From assembly GCA_019638455.1 (NCBI GenBank), contig JAHBTU010000001.1, positions 635,501 to 699,500 on the forward strand: DNA of 64,000 nucleotides, written 5' to 3'. Source of the DNA: Saprospiraceae bacterium. Its GTDB lineage: Bacteria; Bacteroidota; Bacteroidia; Chitinophagales; Saprospiraceae. The position numbers were made by a program, and so were the translations under genes. Positions 9,972 to 15,943 of this stretch are shown one piece after another (position 1 is the first letter of the stretch; each line of letters starts with the position of its first letter). The notes beneath the pieces were generated by a model. The model was not told the DNA's origin. It saw only the letters and a program-made list of their open reading frames with translations, and ran no database searches.

Positions 9972-10007
9972 CAGCGGCTGCCCGATATTAAATTCGGGCA
10001 ACCGCTG
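9972..10007. terminator. Hairpin upstream of lipoprotein A
   Basis: An imperfect inverted repeat with arms CAGCGGCTGCCCGA and TCGGGCAACCGCTG lies between the lipoprotein A start and the remnant of fragment B. There is no T tract, so it may act as an RNA processing or stability hairpin rather than a terminator. A degenerate counterpart exists upstream of lipoprotein B near 22245-22275. Confidence 0.45.
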
Positions 10008-10022
10008 CCAAAGGTACATTTT

Positions 10023-10041
10023 TTAGTGAACGATGACGTTA
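10023..10041 (-). pseudogene. Terminal codons of fragment B (left side of the IS5 insertion)
   Basis: These bases encode NVIVH and a stop on the minus strand, the last codons of the large lipoprotein. The preceding codons are on the far side of the interrupted IS5 element (21362-21409). Joining the two sides at the TTA duplication restores a continuous sequence matching the parent at 22287-22360. Confidence 0.75.
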
Positions 10042-10119
10042 GACCATGTTCAAAAATTATTTGTTTTAAAAAACATGGGAATCGGTGCGTAATTTTGAGT
10101 TGACCAAAACTTAAAAATT

Positions 10120-10221
10120 ATGCAAACGCAGTTTACTGAGTTGACCGATTCCCAATGGGAAGTTCTGAAAGAAGTTTTGCCCTACCAAAGGAAACGCAAA
10201 CATAATTTGCGAGCCGTCGTG
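10120..10221 (+). pseudogene. IS5-family transposase, N-terminal 34 codons
   Basis: The ATG at 10120 opens MQTQFTELTDSQWEVLKEVL and runs to RAVV at 10221, where the 10.4-kb unit begins. The frame continues exactly with NGILYLHRTGGQWRNLPP at 20639. The N-terminal motif LTDSQWEVL is typical of IS5/DUF4096 transposases. Confidence 0.85.
10214..10221. repeat. Target-site duplication, left copy (CCGTCGTG)
   Basis: This is identical to 20631-20638. Both copies lie in the IS5 transposase gene at codons RAVV, and one copy is enough to restore the frame. Confidence 0.88.
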
Positions 10222-10992
10222 GGTAGTGTCATTTTATGAGTGATATGTTGTAGTTGTAGACGAACAAATGGAGGTACAGTTCGTGCATTTCATCGGATTT
10301 TGAAAAGGATAGCGTTTTTCTGACGAATCGACAAATTCTCTGGCGAAGGGTGTTGTTCCAGCGTTCCACATGAGAAGTTTCCCCGGATTCTTTTCCCACC
10401 ATCTTGTGTTTGCCTGTATCAATAACCGCGGCGTATGCCTCCCAAAAATCGCTGAACGTTCGGCATTTTCGATATTCAGGCGGAATCAGTTCCCAAAACC
10501 GCCGACAAGATTGTTCGCTTCGGTCGCCGATGAAAAAAGAGACAATTTGACGTGTTCTGCGGCAAAGTGCTATCCAAACCCAGCGTTTAAAGTCTTTGCA
10601 ATAGACAAAAGACCATAATTCATCCAGTTCGAGAACGTCTTTTTTCTTGGCCGGAAGCAACGTGGTCACGATGTCGGGAAGGGACTGCGCTTTTTTTTTA
10701 TCCACCTCAGAGCCGTTTGGTGACTGATGCCAAAGGTTCTGGCAAGACCCCGTGACGAACTGCGTTCTTGGGCCGCCCTGACGACCATTTCTTTAAATTC
10801 CTCGCTTTTCCGAAGCGTTTGAAACACCCCGCCGAAGCCGCAAGCCTTGCATTTGTACTTCGGATTGCCTGATGCGTTCGACCCGTTTTTCACAATGTGT
10901 TCAGAGCCACATTTATGGCAGCATTTTACATCTAATACCATTTCATAAAGTTTGACGCAAAAATACCAAATCACCCCCAAAATGACACTACC
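10222..10992 (-). mobile_element. IS1-family element, copy 1 (771 bp)
   Basis: A 771-bp element with ends GGTAGTGTCATTTTATGAGTG and, inverted, GGTAGTGTCATTTTGGGGGTG. It encodes InsA/InsB-type proteins whose translations are identical to those of copy 2 at 12815-13585, in opposite orientation. Its outer end forms the left border of the composite unit. Its inner end truncates a lipoprotein gene at 10993. Confidence 0.92.
10229..10941 (-). CDS. IS1-family transposase InsAB', copy 1 (programmed frameshift)
   Basis: The first frame (10666-10941) starts at MVLDVKCC and encodes a zinc-finger/HTH protein with CCHKCGS and KYKCKACG cysteine pairs and a helix-turn-helix RGLARTFGISHQTALRW. The second frame (10229-10705) encodes the DDE catalytic part (LELDELWSFV, TFSDFWEAYAAV, SHVERWNNTLRQR). 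The frames overlap around an A9 run, where a -1 slip would produce the fused transposase as in IS1. The sequence is identical to copy 2, so the element is recent and plausibly active. The upstream extension reading MGVIWYFCVKLYE is unlikely to be translated. Confidence 0.9.
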
Positions 10993-11167
10993 TTATTTCT
11001 TTTATTTTATCGTTTATTGCACGATACGCTCCGCCTTGAATTTCCATATTGGGGGGTAAGTCAATGCTTCCTAACCCGTCAATTTTTATGGTTGTCCAAG
11101 TATCCTGACTTTGACAAGTGAAGACTAAAAGCAAAAAGAAAATTGATGCGACAATAGATTTATTCAT
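10988..11167 (-). pseudogene. Lipoprotein gene truncated by IS1
   Basis: ATG at 11165-11167 starts a lipoprotein signal peptide (FFLLLVFTC) followed by QSQDTWTTIKIDGLGSIDLP. After 58 codons the gene runs into the inner end of IS1 copy 1, whose first bases supply an AGG codon and a TAG stop. The rest of the gene is missing from the window. It begins 5 bp after the stop of the DnaJ-domain gene, so it was the last gene of that small operon. The original function is unknown. Confidence 0.7.
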
Positions 11168-11171
11168 GATG

Positions 11172-11720
11172 TTAACTATTGCATGCTCGTGAGAGCAAAA
11201 AGAAAAATGAAATTATTATCCCCAAAACAATTTGAATTGCAAAGACATTTACCGCTTCCTTTGCGGCTGCTTTTGTGCCAGCCTTGACCATTCCTTTAAA
11301 ATCTTCGATGGTTTTTTTGGCTAAATCAACGGATTGTTTTTTGGCATTATTCATCCATTTGTAAAGTTCCTCATCGTAAATTTGGTAGTCTACGTCTTCA
11401 AATTCTTCATATTGATGTCCCTCATTATCGGTTGACTTTTGATTTTCATTTTTTCGGGTTTCTTCTTTCTCATATTTTTCTTGTTCTTTTTTTCTCTTTT
11501 CAAATTGATACCTGTTGTACTCAATGTCATATTTCCTACGTGCCTCTGTGTCCAACAAAATCAGTTTTGCTTCATTGATGACTTGCATCTTTGAAGTTGT
11601 ATCTACCCCAGGGTTTCTATCTGGATGCCAATTTAATGCCTGCTTCTTGAAAGCAGATTTAATTTCTTCCGAAGTAGCATCATTCCCAATTTCAAGAATT
11701 GCGTAGTAATCCTTGAACAT
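11172..11720 (-). CDS. J-domain protein with C-terminal membrane anchor
   Basis: This 182-residue protein has an N-terminal J domain (about residues 3-65): YYAILEIGNDATSEEIKSAF, the invariant HPD in NWHPDRNPG, and INEAKLILLDTEARRKYD. A charged, probably coiled region follows (YQFEKRKKEQEKYEKEETRK), then a helix and a C-terminal transmembrane segment (VFAIQIVLGIIISFFFLL). J domains stimulate DnaK; this one would do so at the inner membrane. It lacks the zinc-finger and substrate domains of DnaJ, so it is an accessory J protein. It sits in an AT-rich block with small membrane proteins, 5 bp before the next gene in the same direction, which suggests an operon acquired by transfer. Confidence 0.88.
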   Translation of the reverse strand: MFKDYYAILEIGNDATSEEIKSAFKKQALNWHPDRNPGVDTTSKMQVINEAKLILLDTEARRKYDIEYNRYQFEKRKKEQEKYEKEETRKNENQKSTDNEGHQYEEFEDVDYQIYDEELYKWMNNAKKQSVDLAKKTIEDFKGMVKAGTKAAAKEAVNVFAIQIVLGIIISFFFLLSRACNS

Positions 11721-11725
11721 AGGGT

Positions 11726-11947
11726 TTAGTTCTTATCAAGTTTGTCAATGTCGGTAGTATTCTTTTCTTCCGGCTTTTTTGAGTCGTAATTCCAAATGGC
11801 TCTGATACCAGCAAAAAGAGCCAAAGCAATAACAACTCCAAGCGGACCATATCCACCACCACCTCGGCTTTCCTTCATGACTGCCAAAACTGCCCCGCCA
11901 ATCATGACGGCAACAACGATGAGAACAACTTTCATAAATCCTTGCAT
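11726..11947 (-). CDS. Small membrane protein, unknown function
   Basis: This 73-residue protein has two hydrophobic stretches (VVLIVVAVMIGGAVLAVM and PLGVVIALALFAGIRAIW) separated by a glycine-rich turn SRGGGGYG, and a charged C-terminal tail (KKPEEKNTTDIDKLDKN). It starts with ATG at 11945-11947 and ends 5 bp before the J-domain gene, so the two are probably cotranscribed. No family is recognised. A GC-rich palindrome lies immediately upstream (11989-12075), which separates this gene pair from the next pair. Confidence 0.6.
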   Translation of the reverse strand: MQGFMKVVLIVVAVMIGGAVLAVMKESRGGGGYGPLGVVIALALFAGIRAIWNYDSKKPEEKNTTDIDKLDKN

Positions 11948-11988
11948 AACTCTTGATTTTATCTTGTGATTTTATTTTTGATTGCGAA

Positions 11989-12075
11989 GAACGTGAGCAC
12001 TCCCGCCCGTGCCGCCTGCGTGGGCTTTGCGGGTCGGGCTTGGGCGGCATGGTCGGGAGTGCTTTGTTCGTGGCA
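11989..12075. repeat. GC-rich imperfect palindrome a
   Basis: Nested inverted repeats: AGCACTCCCG (11996-12005) with CGGGAGTGCT (12054-12063), and inside them TGCCGCC (12010-12016) with GGCGGCA (12043-12049). The outer flanks are GAAC and GTTC. The right end carries GTTCGTGGCA (12066-12075), which recurs in inverse orientation at 14221-14230. It stands out as a GC-rich island in AT-rich sequence. It could be a recombination site, a mobile palindrome or a terminator; no T tract follows on the minus strand. Confidence 0.6.
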
Positions 12076-12083
12076 TTTTTCAT

Positions 12084-12401
12084 TTATATATCTCTGTCAG
12101 GTTGTTTCTTGTTTTCCATGAATAGGCTACCCAAAAGCATAATCGCCCAGATAACATCAATTACATTCCATAAAGTCCTGCCTAATGAAATTTTGACTAT
12201 TGGGTTGATAAGAATTGCCGATGCAAGCCAGATGACGAAAAAAATGTTGTCCTTTTTTACATTGGCGTTATATGCGAGAATGCCGAAACCTATCATTCCA
12301 AAAAATCTGACAAGTTGAAAATAGCCATAAGGCATATCAGTCAGGCAGCCTATGAAAAGTATCGCAAGGACAATTTTTATTATTTTATCTGTACTATTCA
12401 T
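12084..12401 (-). CDS. Small membrane protein, possibly DUF6804-like
   Basis: This is a 105-residue protein starting at MNSTDKIIK; an upstream in-frame extension exists but overlaps the preceding gene. Four hydrophobic segments are visible (IVLAILFIGCLTDM, YFQLVRFFGMIGFGILAYNA, IFFVIWLASAILI, VIDVIWAIMLLGSLFM). The middle region YFQLVRF-x-IGFGILAYNA is reminiscent of the DUF6804 family of small Bacteroidota membrane proteins, but this is recognition from memory only. Its start lies one base after the stop of the preceding gene, which implies translational coupling. The function is unknown. Confidence 0.65.
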   Translation of the reverse strand: MNSTDKIIKIVLAILFIGCLTDMPYGYFQLVRFFGMIGFGILAYNANVKKDNIFFVIWLASAILINPIVKISLGRTLWNVIDVIWAIMLLGSLFMENKKQPDRDI

Positions 12402-12402
12402 T

Positions 12403-12717
12403 TTATTGTTCTTGTTCAAGTGGTATTGTCGCACCAAGTACCAAGGCTAATGTTAGTTCGATTACTAAAACCGTGAAAACGATTGCCGCAAAAATCATTT
12501 TACCAGAATAATCATCTTCCAAAGTCCATGCGTTGTAAATCATTCCGAAACCATTCAGTACGGAAAGGACTGTGATTGTCCAAAAACTCACGTTTTTGTT
12601 GGGAGAAATCGCAGATGTTAAGGCTACAAACATTCCTGACAAGGCTCTAAAAAGTCCCCAAATCAAACTACCAAAAAAGAGAAGGACTATGATTAGCCAA
12701 AAGGTACTTAACCCCAT
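12403..12717 (-). CDS. Small membrane protein, unknown function
   Basis: The preferred start is the ATG of MGLSTFW (12717); an upstream non-ATG extension adds five residues. The 104-residue product has three or four hydrophobic helices (FWLIIVLLFFGSLIWGLF, SFWTITVLSVLNGFGMIYNAW, MIFAAIVFTVLVIELTLALVLG). It is followed after one base by the next membrane-protein gene, forming a coupled pair. Like its neighbours it is AT-rich. No family is recognised. Confidence 0.6.
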   Translation of the reverse strand: MGLSTFWLIIVLLFFGSLIWGLFRALSGMFVALTSAISPNKNVSFWTITVLSVLNGFGMIYNAWTLEDDYSGKMIFAAIVFTVLVIELTLALVLGATIPLEQEQ

Positions 12718-12814
12718 AAACCAAAGCACCAAATGACCAAAAGCTCAATTTATTATCCCCAAAGCAATTACGCAAATGGGGAAAAATAGCAAGTACCTGA
12801 TTATATTCATTTTG

Positions 12815-13585
12815 GGTAGTGTCATTTTGGGGGTGATTTGGTATTTTTGCGTCAAACTTTATGAAATGGTATTAGATGTAAAATGCTGCCATAAATGTGG
12901 CTCTGAACACATTGTGAAAAACGGGTCGAACGCATCAGGCAATCCGAAGTACAAATGCAAGGCTTGCGGCTTCGGCGGGGTGTTTCAAACGCTTCGGAAA
13001 AGCGAGGAATTTAAAGAAATGGTCGTCAGGGCGGCCCAAGAACGCAGTTCGTCACGGGGTCTTGCCAGAACCTTTGGCATCAGTCACCAAACGGCTCTGA
13101 GGTGGATAAAAAAAAAGCGCAGTCCCTTCCCGACATCGTGACCACGTTGCTTCCGGCCAAGAAAAAAGACGTTCTCGAACTGGATGAATTATGGTCTTTT
13201 GTCTATTGCAAAGACTTTAAACGCTGGGTTTGGATAGCACTTTGCCGCAGAACACGTCAAATTGTCTCTTTTTTCATCGGCGACCGAAGCGAACAATCTT
13301 GTCGGCGGTTTTGGGAACTGATTCCGCCTGAATATCGAAAATGCCGAACGTTCAGCGATTTTTGGGAGGCATACGCCGCGGTTATTGATACAGGCAAACA
13401 CAAGATGGTGGGAAAAGAATCCGGGGAAACTTCTCATGTGGAACGCTGGAACAACACCCTTCGCCAGAGAATTTGTCGATTCGTCAGAAAAACGCTATCC
13501 TTTTCAAAATCCGATGAAATGCACGAACTGTACCTCCATTTGTTCGTCTACAACTACAACATATCACTCATAAAATGACACTACC
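12815..13585 (+). mobile_element. IS1-family element, copy 2 (771 bp)
   Basis: This element has the same length, ends and encoded proteins as copy 1 but the opposite orientation. It is flanked by a perfect 8-bp duplication TCATTTTG (12807-12814 and 13586-13593), so it inserted independently into the short gap between the SH3-domain gene and the membrane-protein pair. It disrupts no obvious gene. Confidence 0.95.
12866..13578 (+). CDS. IS1-family transposase InsAB', copy 2 (programmed frameshift)
   Basis: The InsA-like frame runs from ATG 12866 to 13141 and the InsB-like frame from 13102 to 13578. The A9 run at 13108-13116, in the context GGTGGAT-A9-GCGC, is the likely -1 slippery site that fuses the zinc-finger/HTH part to the DDE part. 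The longer plus-strand frame starting at 12776 begins in host DNA outside the IS and is not a real start. The translations are identical to copy 1, so both copies are recent. Confidence 0.92.
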
Positions 13586-13602
13586 TCATTTTGGTTATTT
13601 GT

Positions 13603-14187
13603 TTAATTTCTTCTTTTTCTTTTTGAATAATAGGTTCTCCCAGGTGTACTTACAGTTTCAATGTAGAATACCCATGAGTACTTGTATCCTGACAAAAGGG
13701 TATCGTCTCCGAAATACGGAATAACCGAAGGTGCAGAAGCGACAAATGAGCAATCCCCGGGAGAAAATGAAATTGTTTTTTTCTCTCTTGGGTCAAAGTA
13801 GTAATACGACGAATTCATTCTTAATGTCATTGAAAGAGATGTGTTGTTCGTCACTTCAATTTCGCATTCCGTTCCTGTTGTCCTTCCTTCGGGTGAGAAG
13901 GGACTAACATCGCTCTTGGGAATTTCCTTGACAAGTTTCACTAAACTACTGTGAACCCAGCCTTCTTGGTCAGTTTCAATATCAATGACGTTGTAGTAGC
14001 CGCTTGTTGTCTCGGATGAATAAACAAAAAGTTGGACATTGGCTTTGAGCAAGTCCAATACTTCTGACCCTTTTTCGGGCGCATCTCGGAGATTTGCTTT
14101 TTGAGTGGTTACTGCCAAGTAGGATTGCCCCAAGACTATTGAGATGCAGAAAACAATTAGGCAAAGGGTAATTGTGATTTTTTTCAT
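13603..14187 (-). CDS. Secreted SH3-domain protein
   Basis: This 194-residue protein has a signal peptide (MKKITITLCLIVFCISIVLG then QSY). Residues 22-85 form a bacterial SH3 (SH3b) domain: LAVTTQKANLRDAPEKGSEV, LLKANVQLFVYSS and GWVHSSLVKLV. The C-terminal half (residues 105-190) is a beta-rich region with EVTNNTSLSMTLRMNS and a repeated aromatic pattern, and has no assigned domain. SH3b domains often bind peptidoglycan stem peptides or act as extracellular sensors. The gene is AT-rich and belongs to the block bounded by palindromes a and b. The function is unknown beyond export and the SH3 fold. Confidence 0.8.
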   Translation of the reverse strand: MKKITITLCLIVFCISIVLGQSYLAVTTQKANLRDAPEKGSEVLDLLKANVQLFVYSSETTSGYYNVIDIETDQEGWVHSSLVKLVKEIPKSDVSPFSPEGRTTGTECEIEVTNNTSLSMTLRMNSSYYYFDPREKKTISFSPGDCSFVASAPSVIPYFGDDTLLSGYKYSWVFYIETVSTPGRTYYSKRKRRN

Positions 14188-14220
14188 CTTTTATTTTTTT
14201 ATTTTTTTTTCTTGTTTAGT

Positions 14221-14289
14221 TGCCACGAACGAACGGGGGCATGGACGACGTGGCGACGCATAGGAGCCATGTGCGGCCATGCAAAGTTC
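14221..14289. repeat. GC-rich imperfect palindrome b
   Basis: It begins with TGCCACGAAC (14221-14230), the exact reverse complement of the right end of palindrome a. It contains GCATGG (14239-14244) facing CCATGC (14277-14282), with further short palindromes inside, and ends CAAAGTTCAGCGC. It lies between the T9SS gene (stop at 14296) and the SH3 gene start (14187). The two palindromes therefore bracket the 12076-14220 segment with the 10-mer in inverted orientation. Confidence 0.55.
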
Positions 14290-14295
14290 AGCGCA

Positions 14296-15870
14296 CTACA
14301 TTTTTATTACTTTTTTTGACAATTTTATATATTCTCCTTCAAGTACAACTATATAGACTCCTGGTAGATACTCATTAAGCCAGAGACTCTCGGTTTCACC
14401 TGTTATTTCCCGTCGAGTTAATGTCTTTCCCTGCTGATTGAACAGACAAATCCATTTAAATTTCTTAACGTCAATTTTTTCTATTCTTACTTCAGTAATA
14501 GTTGGATTTGGCGATAGTATGATTTCGTCTGTTTTTTCATAATTGTCTATTGCTGAGGATACACAAGGAAGCCTTATACATGTTGTCAATGACAACAGAT
14601 TATTTATAGTGGATTCAAATCCTATTGCAGCATGGTACATATAGTTTTTCATCGTTATTATGTCACTACTCCATGTTGCATTTTTTTCTTTTATTATTAT
14701 GTTATATTTCTCATGTCCATTGGATTTGTCTAAAACTATAACAATACATACGATGTCTTCATTTTCTAGTTGAGATTTCCCGGCCAAATAGAGGTAATTA
14801 TTGTCGATGTTTAATGATTCTCCTAAATCTACAAAATTTCCATTTGAGTTATTATGCGTTTCTTGCCATATCGTTTCACCTTCTTTTGAAAATTTTGTAG
14901 CAATAACTTCTGTATAGTTGTCTAATGTTTCTATTGCGCCGATTGCATAAGTAAATAATGAATCATCTTCAACGATGTCTATTGCAAAGTTTTCTTCTGA
15001 ATTAAGTTGTGTCTGATGCACATACGCCCAGAGCGTATCCCCTTGCACATTCACTCTCGTCACATTGTACCCAAAAGATCTGTTCCCAAAAATCACATCG
15101 CCCGTCTTTGAAATATAGTTGACGTCAATTGTATATCCTGAATAAGGCTTTTCGTACTGTGCCATCGTGTTTCCGTCAAAATCAACCAGCGTGTTCACAA
15201 AATACTTGCTGTCAGGCTTGTACTGTGTTGAAAGCAATTGGATATGTTCCTGTTGAATGCGCATGTTCTGCGGGCGGAAAACGCCGGAAATTTTTGTTCT
15301 CCATATCACGCTGCCGTCGGAGGTGTCAACGGCCTGCACGAACAGGAAGTTTTCGGCGGGGTCGGTTTCGTGAAGATTCATTCCCAGCGTAATCAACCTG
15401 CCGTTGAGGGTGTCTATTTCGGAATAGTATATGTAGCTGTCGCCCGATTGGTCAAGGCCATAGTTGGCCTCCCAGGCTTTCGTGCCGTCCGGGGCGTATT
15501 TTATCAGCACCGCATCAGCATCGTAGCCCGGCAAGCCGCCGTCGTACCATTGGCCCACATATGCGTTGCCCAGGCTGTCCACCGTGAAACTGCCATACAG
15601 GATGCCTATGATGCCCGGCTGGGAATGTCTTTTCCACAACACGTTTCCTATCGTGTCATACTTGACCAAAGTGAACCCGCTGAATGGACTCTCATCGGTT
15701 TGGTTGGTGAGCATATAGGTGTTCTGGAATTTATCGAGCGAGATAGTTGGCCCTTTTATGTTCATGGATTTCACATATTCCGCTGCTTGCCACAGTTGCA
15801 CGGGTTGATCTTGAGCGGACATGGACGCTAACAAAACAGAACAAAAAAAGAAGATACTGAACAATTTCAT
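14296..15870 (-). CDS. T9SS type A secreted protein with delta-60/SBBP-like propeller repeats
   Basis: The start is chosen at MKLFSIFFF (15870) because it opens a signal peptide ending SMSAQ; the frame extends 11 codons upstream without one. The 524-residue product has repeating blades of the type GNVLWKRHSQPG, GNAYVGQWYDGG, VLIKYAPDGTKAWEANYG and ATKFSKEGETIWQETHN, i.e. SBBP/delta-60-like beta-propeller repeats. The C-terminal 80 residues are a T9SS type A sorting domain (LSPNPTITEVRIEKID, LFNQQGKTLTRR, LPGVYIVVLEGEYIKLSKKVIKM). Base composition changes sharply near 15005: the 5' part is GC-rich like the neighbouring metalloprotease gene, the 3' part AT-rich like the 10993-14290 block. A chimeric origin is possible. 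Confidence 0.85.
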   Translation of the reverse strand: MKLFSIFFFCSVLLASMSAQDQPVQLWQAAEYVKSMNIKGPTISLDKFQNTYMLTNQTDESPFSGFTLVKYDTIGNVLWKRHSQPGIIGILYGSFTVDSLGNAYVGQWYDGGLPGYDADAVLIKYAPDGTKAWEANYGLDQSGDSYIYYSEIDTLNGRLITLGMNLHETDPAENFLFVQAVDTSDGSVIWRTKISGVFRPQNMRIQQEHIQLLSTQYKPDSKYFVNTLVDFDGNTMAQYEKPYSGYTIDVNYISKTGDVIFGNRSFGYNVTRVNVQGDTLWAYVHQTQLNSEENFAIDIVEDDSLFTYAIGAIETLDNYTEVIATKFSKEGETIWQETHNNSNGNFVDLGESLNIDNNYLYLAGKSQLENEDIVCIVIVLDKSNGHEKYNIIIKEKNATWSSDIITMKNYMYHAAIGFESTINNLLSLTTCIRLPCVSSAIDNYEKTDEIILSPNPTITEVRIEKIDVKKFKWICLFNQQGKTLTRREITGETESLWLNEYLPGVYIVVLEGEYIKLSKKVIKM

Positions 15871-15892
15871 AGTTGTAAGTTTTTGCAAAACC

Positions 15893-15930
15893 AGAGCGGG
15901 CATCCGTCGCGGGAGACGAATACCCGCTCT
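15893..15930 (-). terminator. Rho-independent-like terminator
   Basis: An inverted repeat AGAGCGGGCAT...ATACCCGCTCT lies between the metalloprotease stop (15944) and the next gene start (15870). On the minus strand it is followed by GGTTTTGC, a modest T tract. Confidence 0.65.
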
Positions 15931-15943
15931 GAAAATTAGAATT

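Noticed and set aside
12776..13141. Longer InsA frame beginning with MGKNSKYLIIFIL
   Set aside because: The first codons lie in host DNA outside the IS1 boundary (12815) and include the target duplication. The true InsA start is ATG at 12866.
11989..14289. Canonical integron attC sites
   Set aside because: The palindromes lack the RYYYAAC/GTTRRRY core boxes, the bracketed block contains several genes, and the recombinase lacks the IntI-specific insertion. They are only reported as possible recombination sites.
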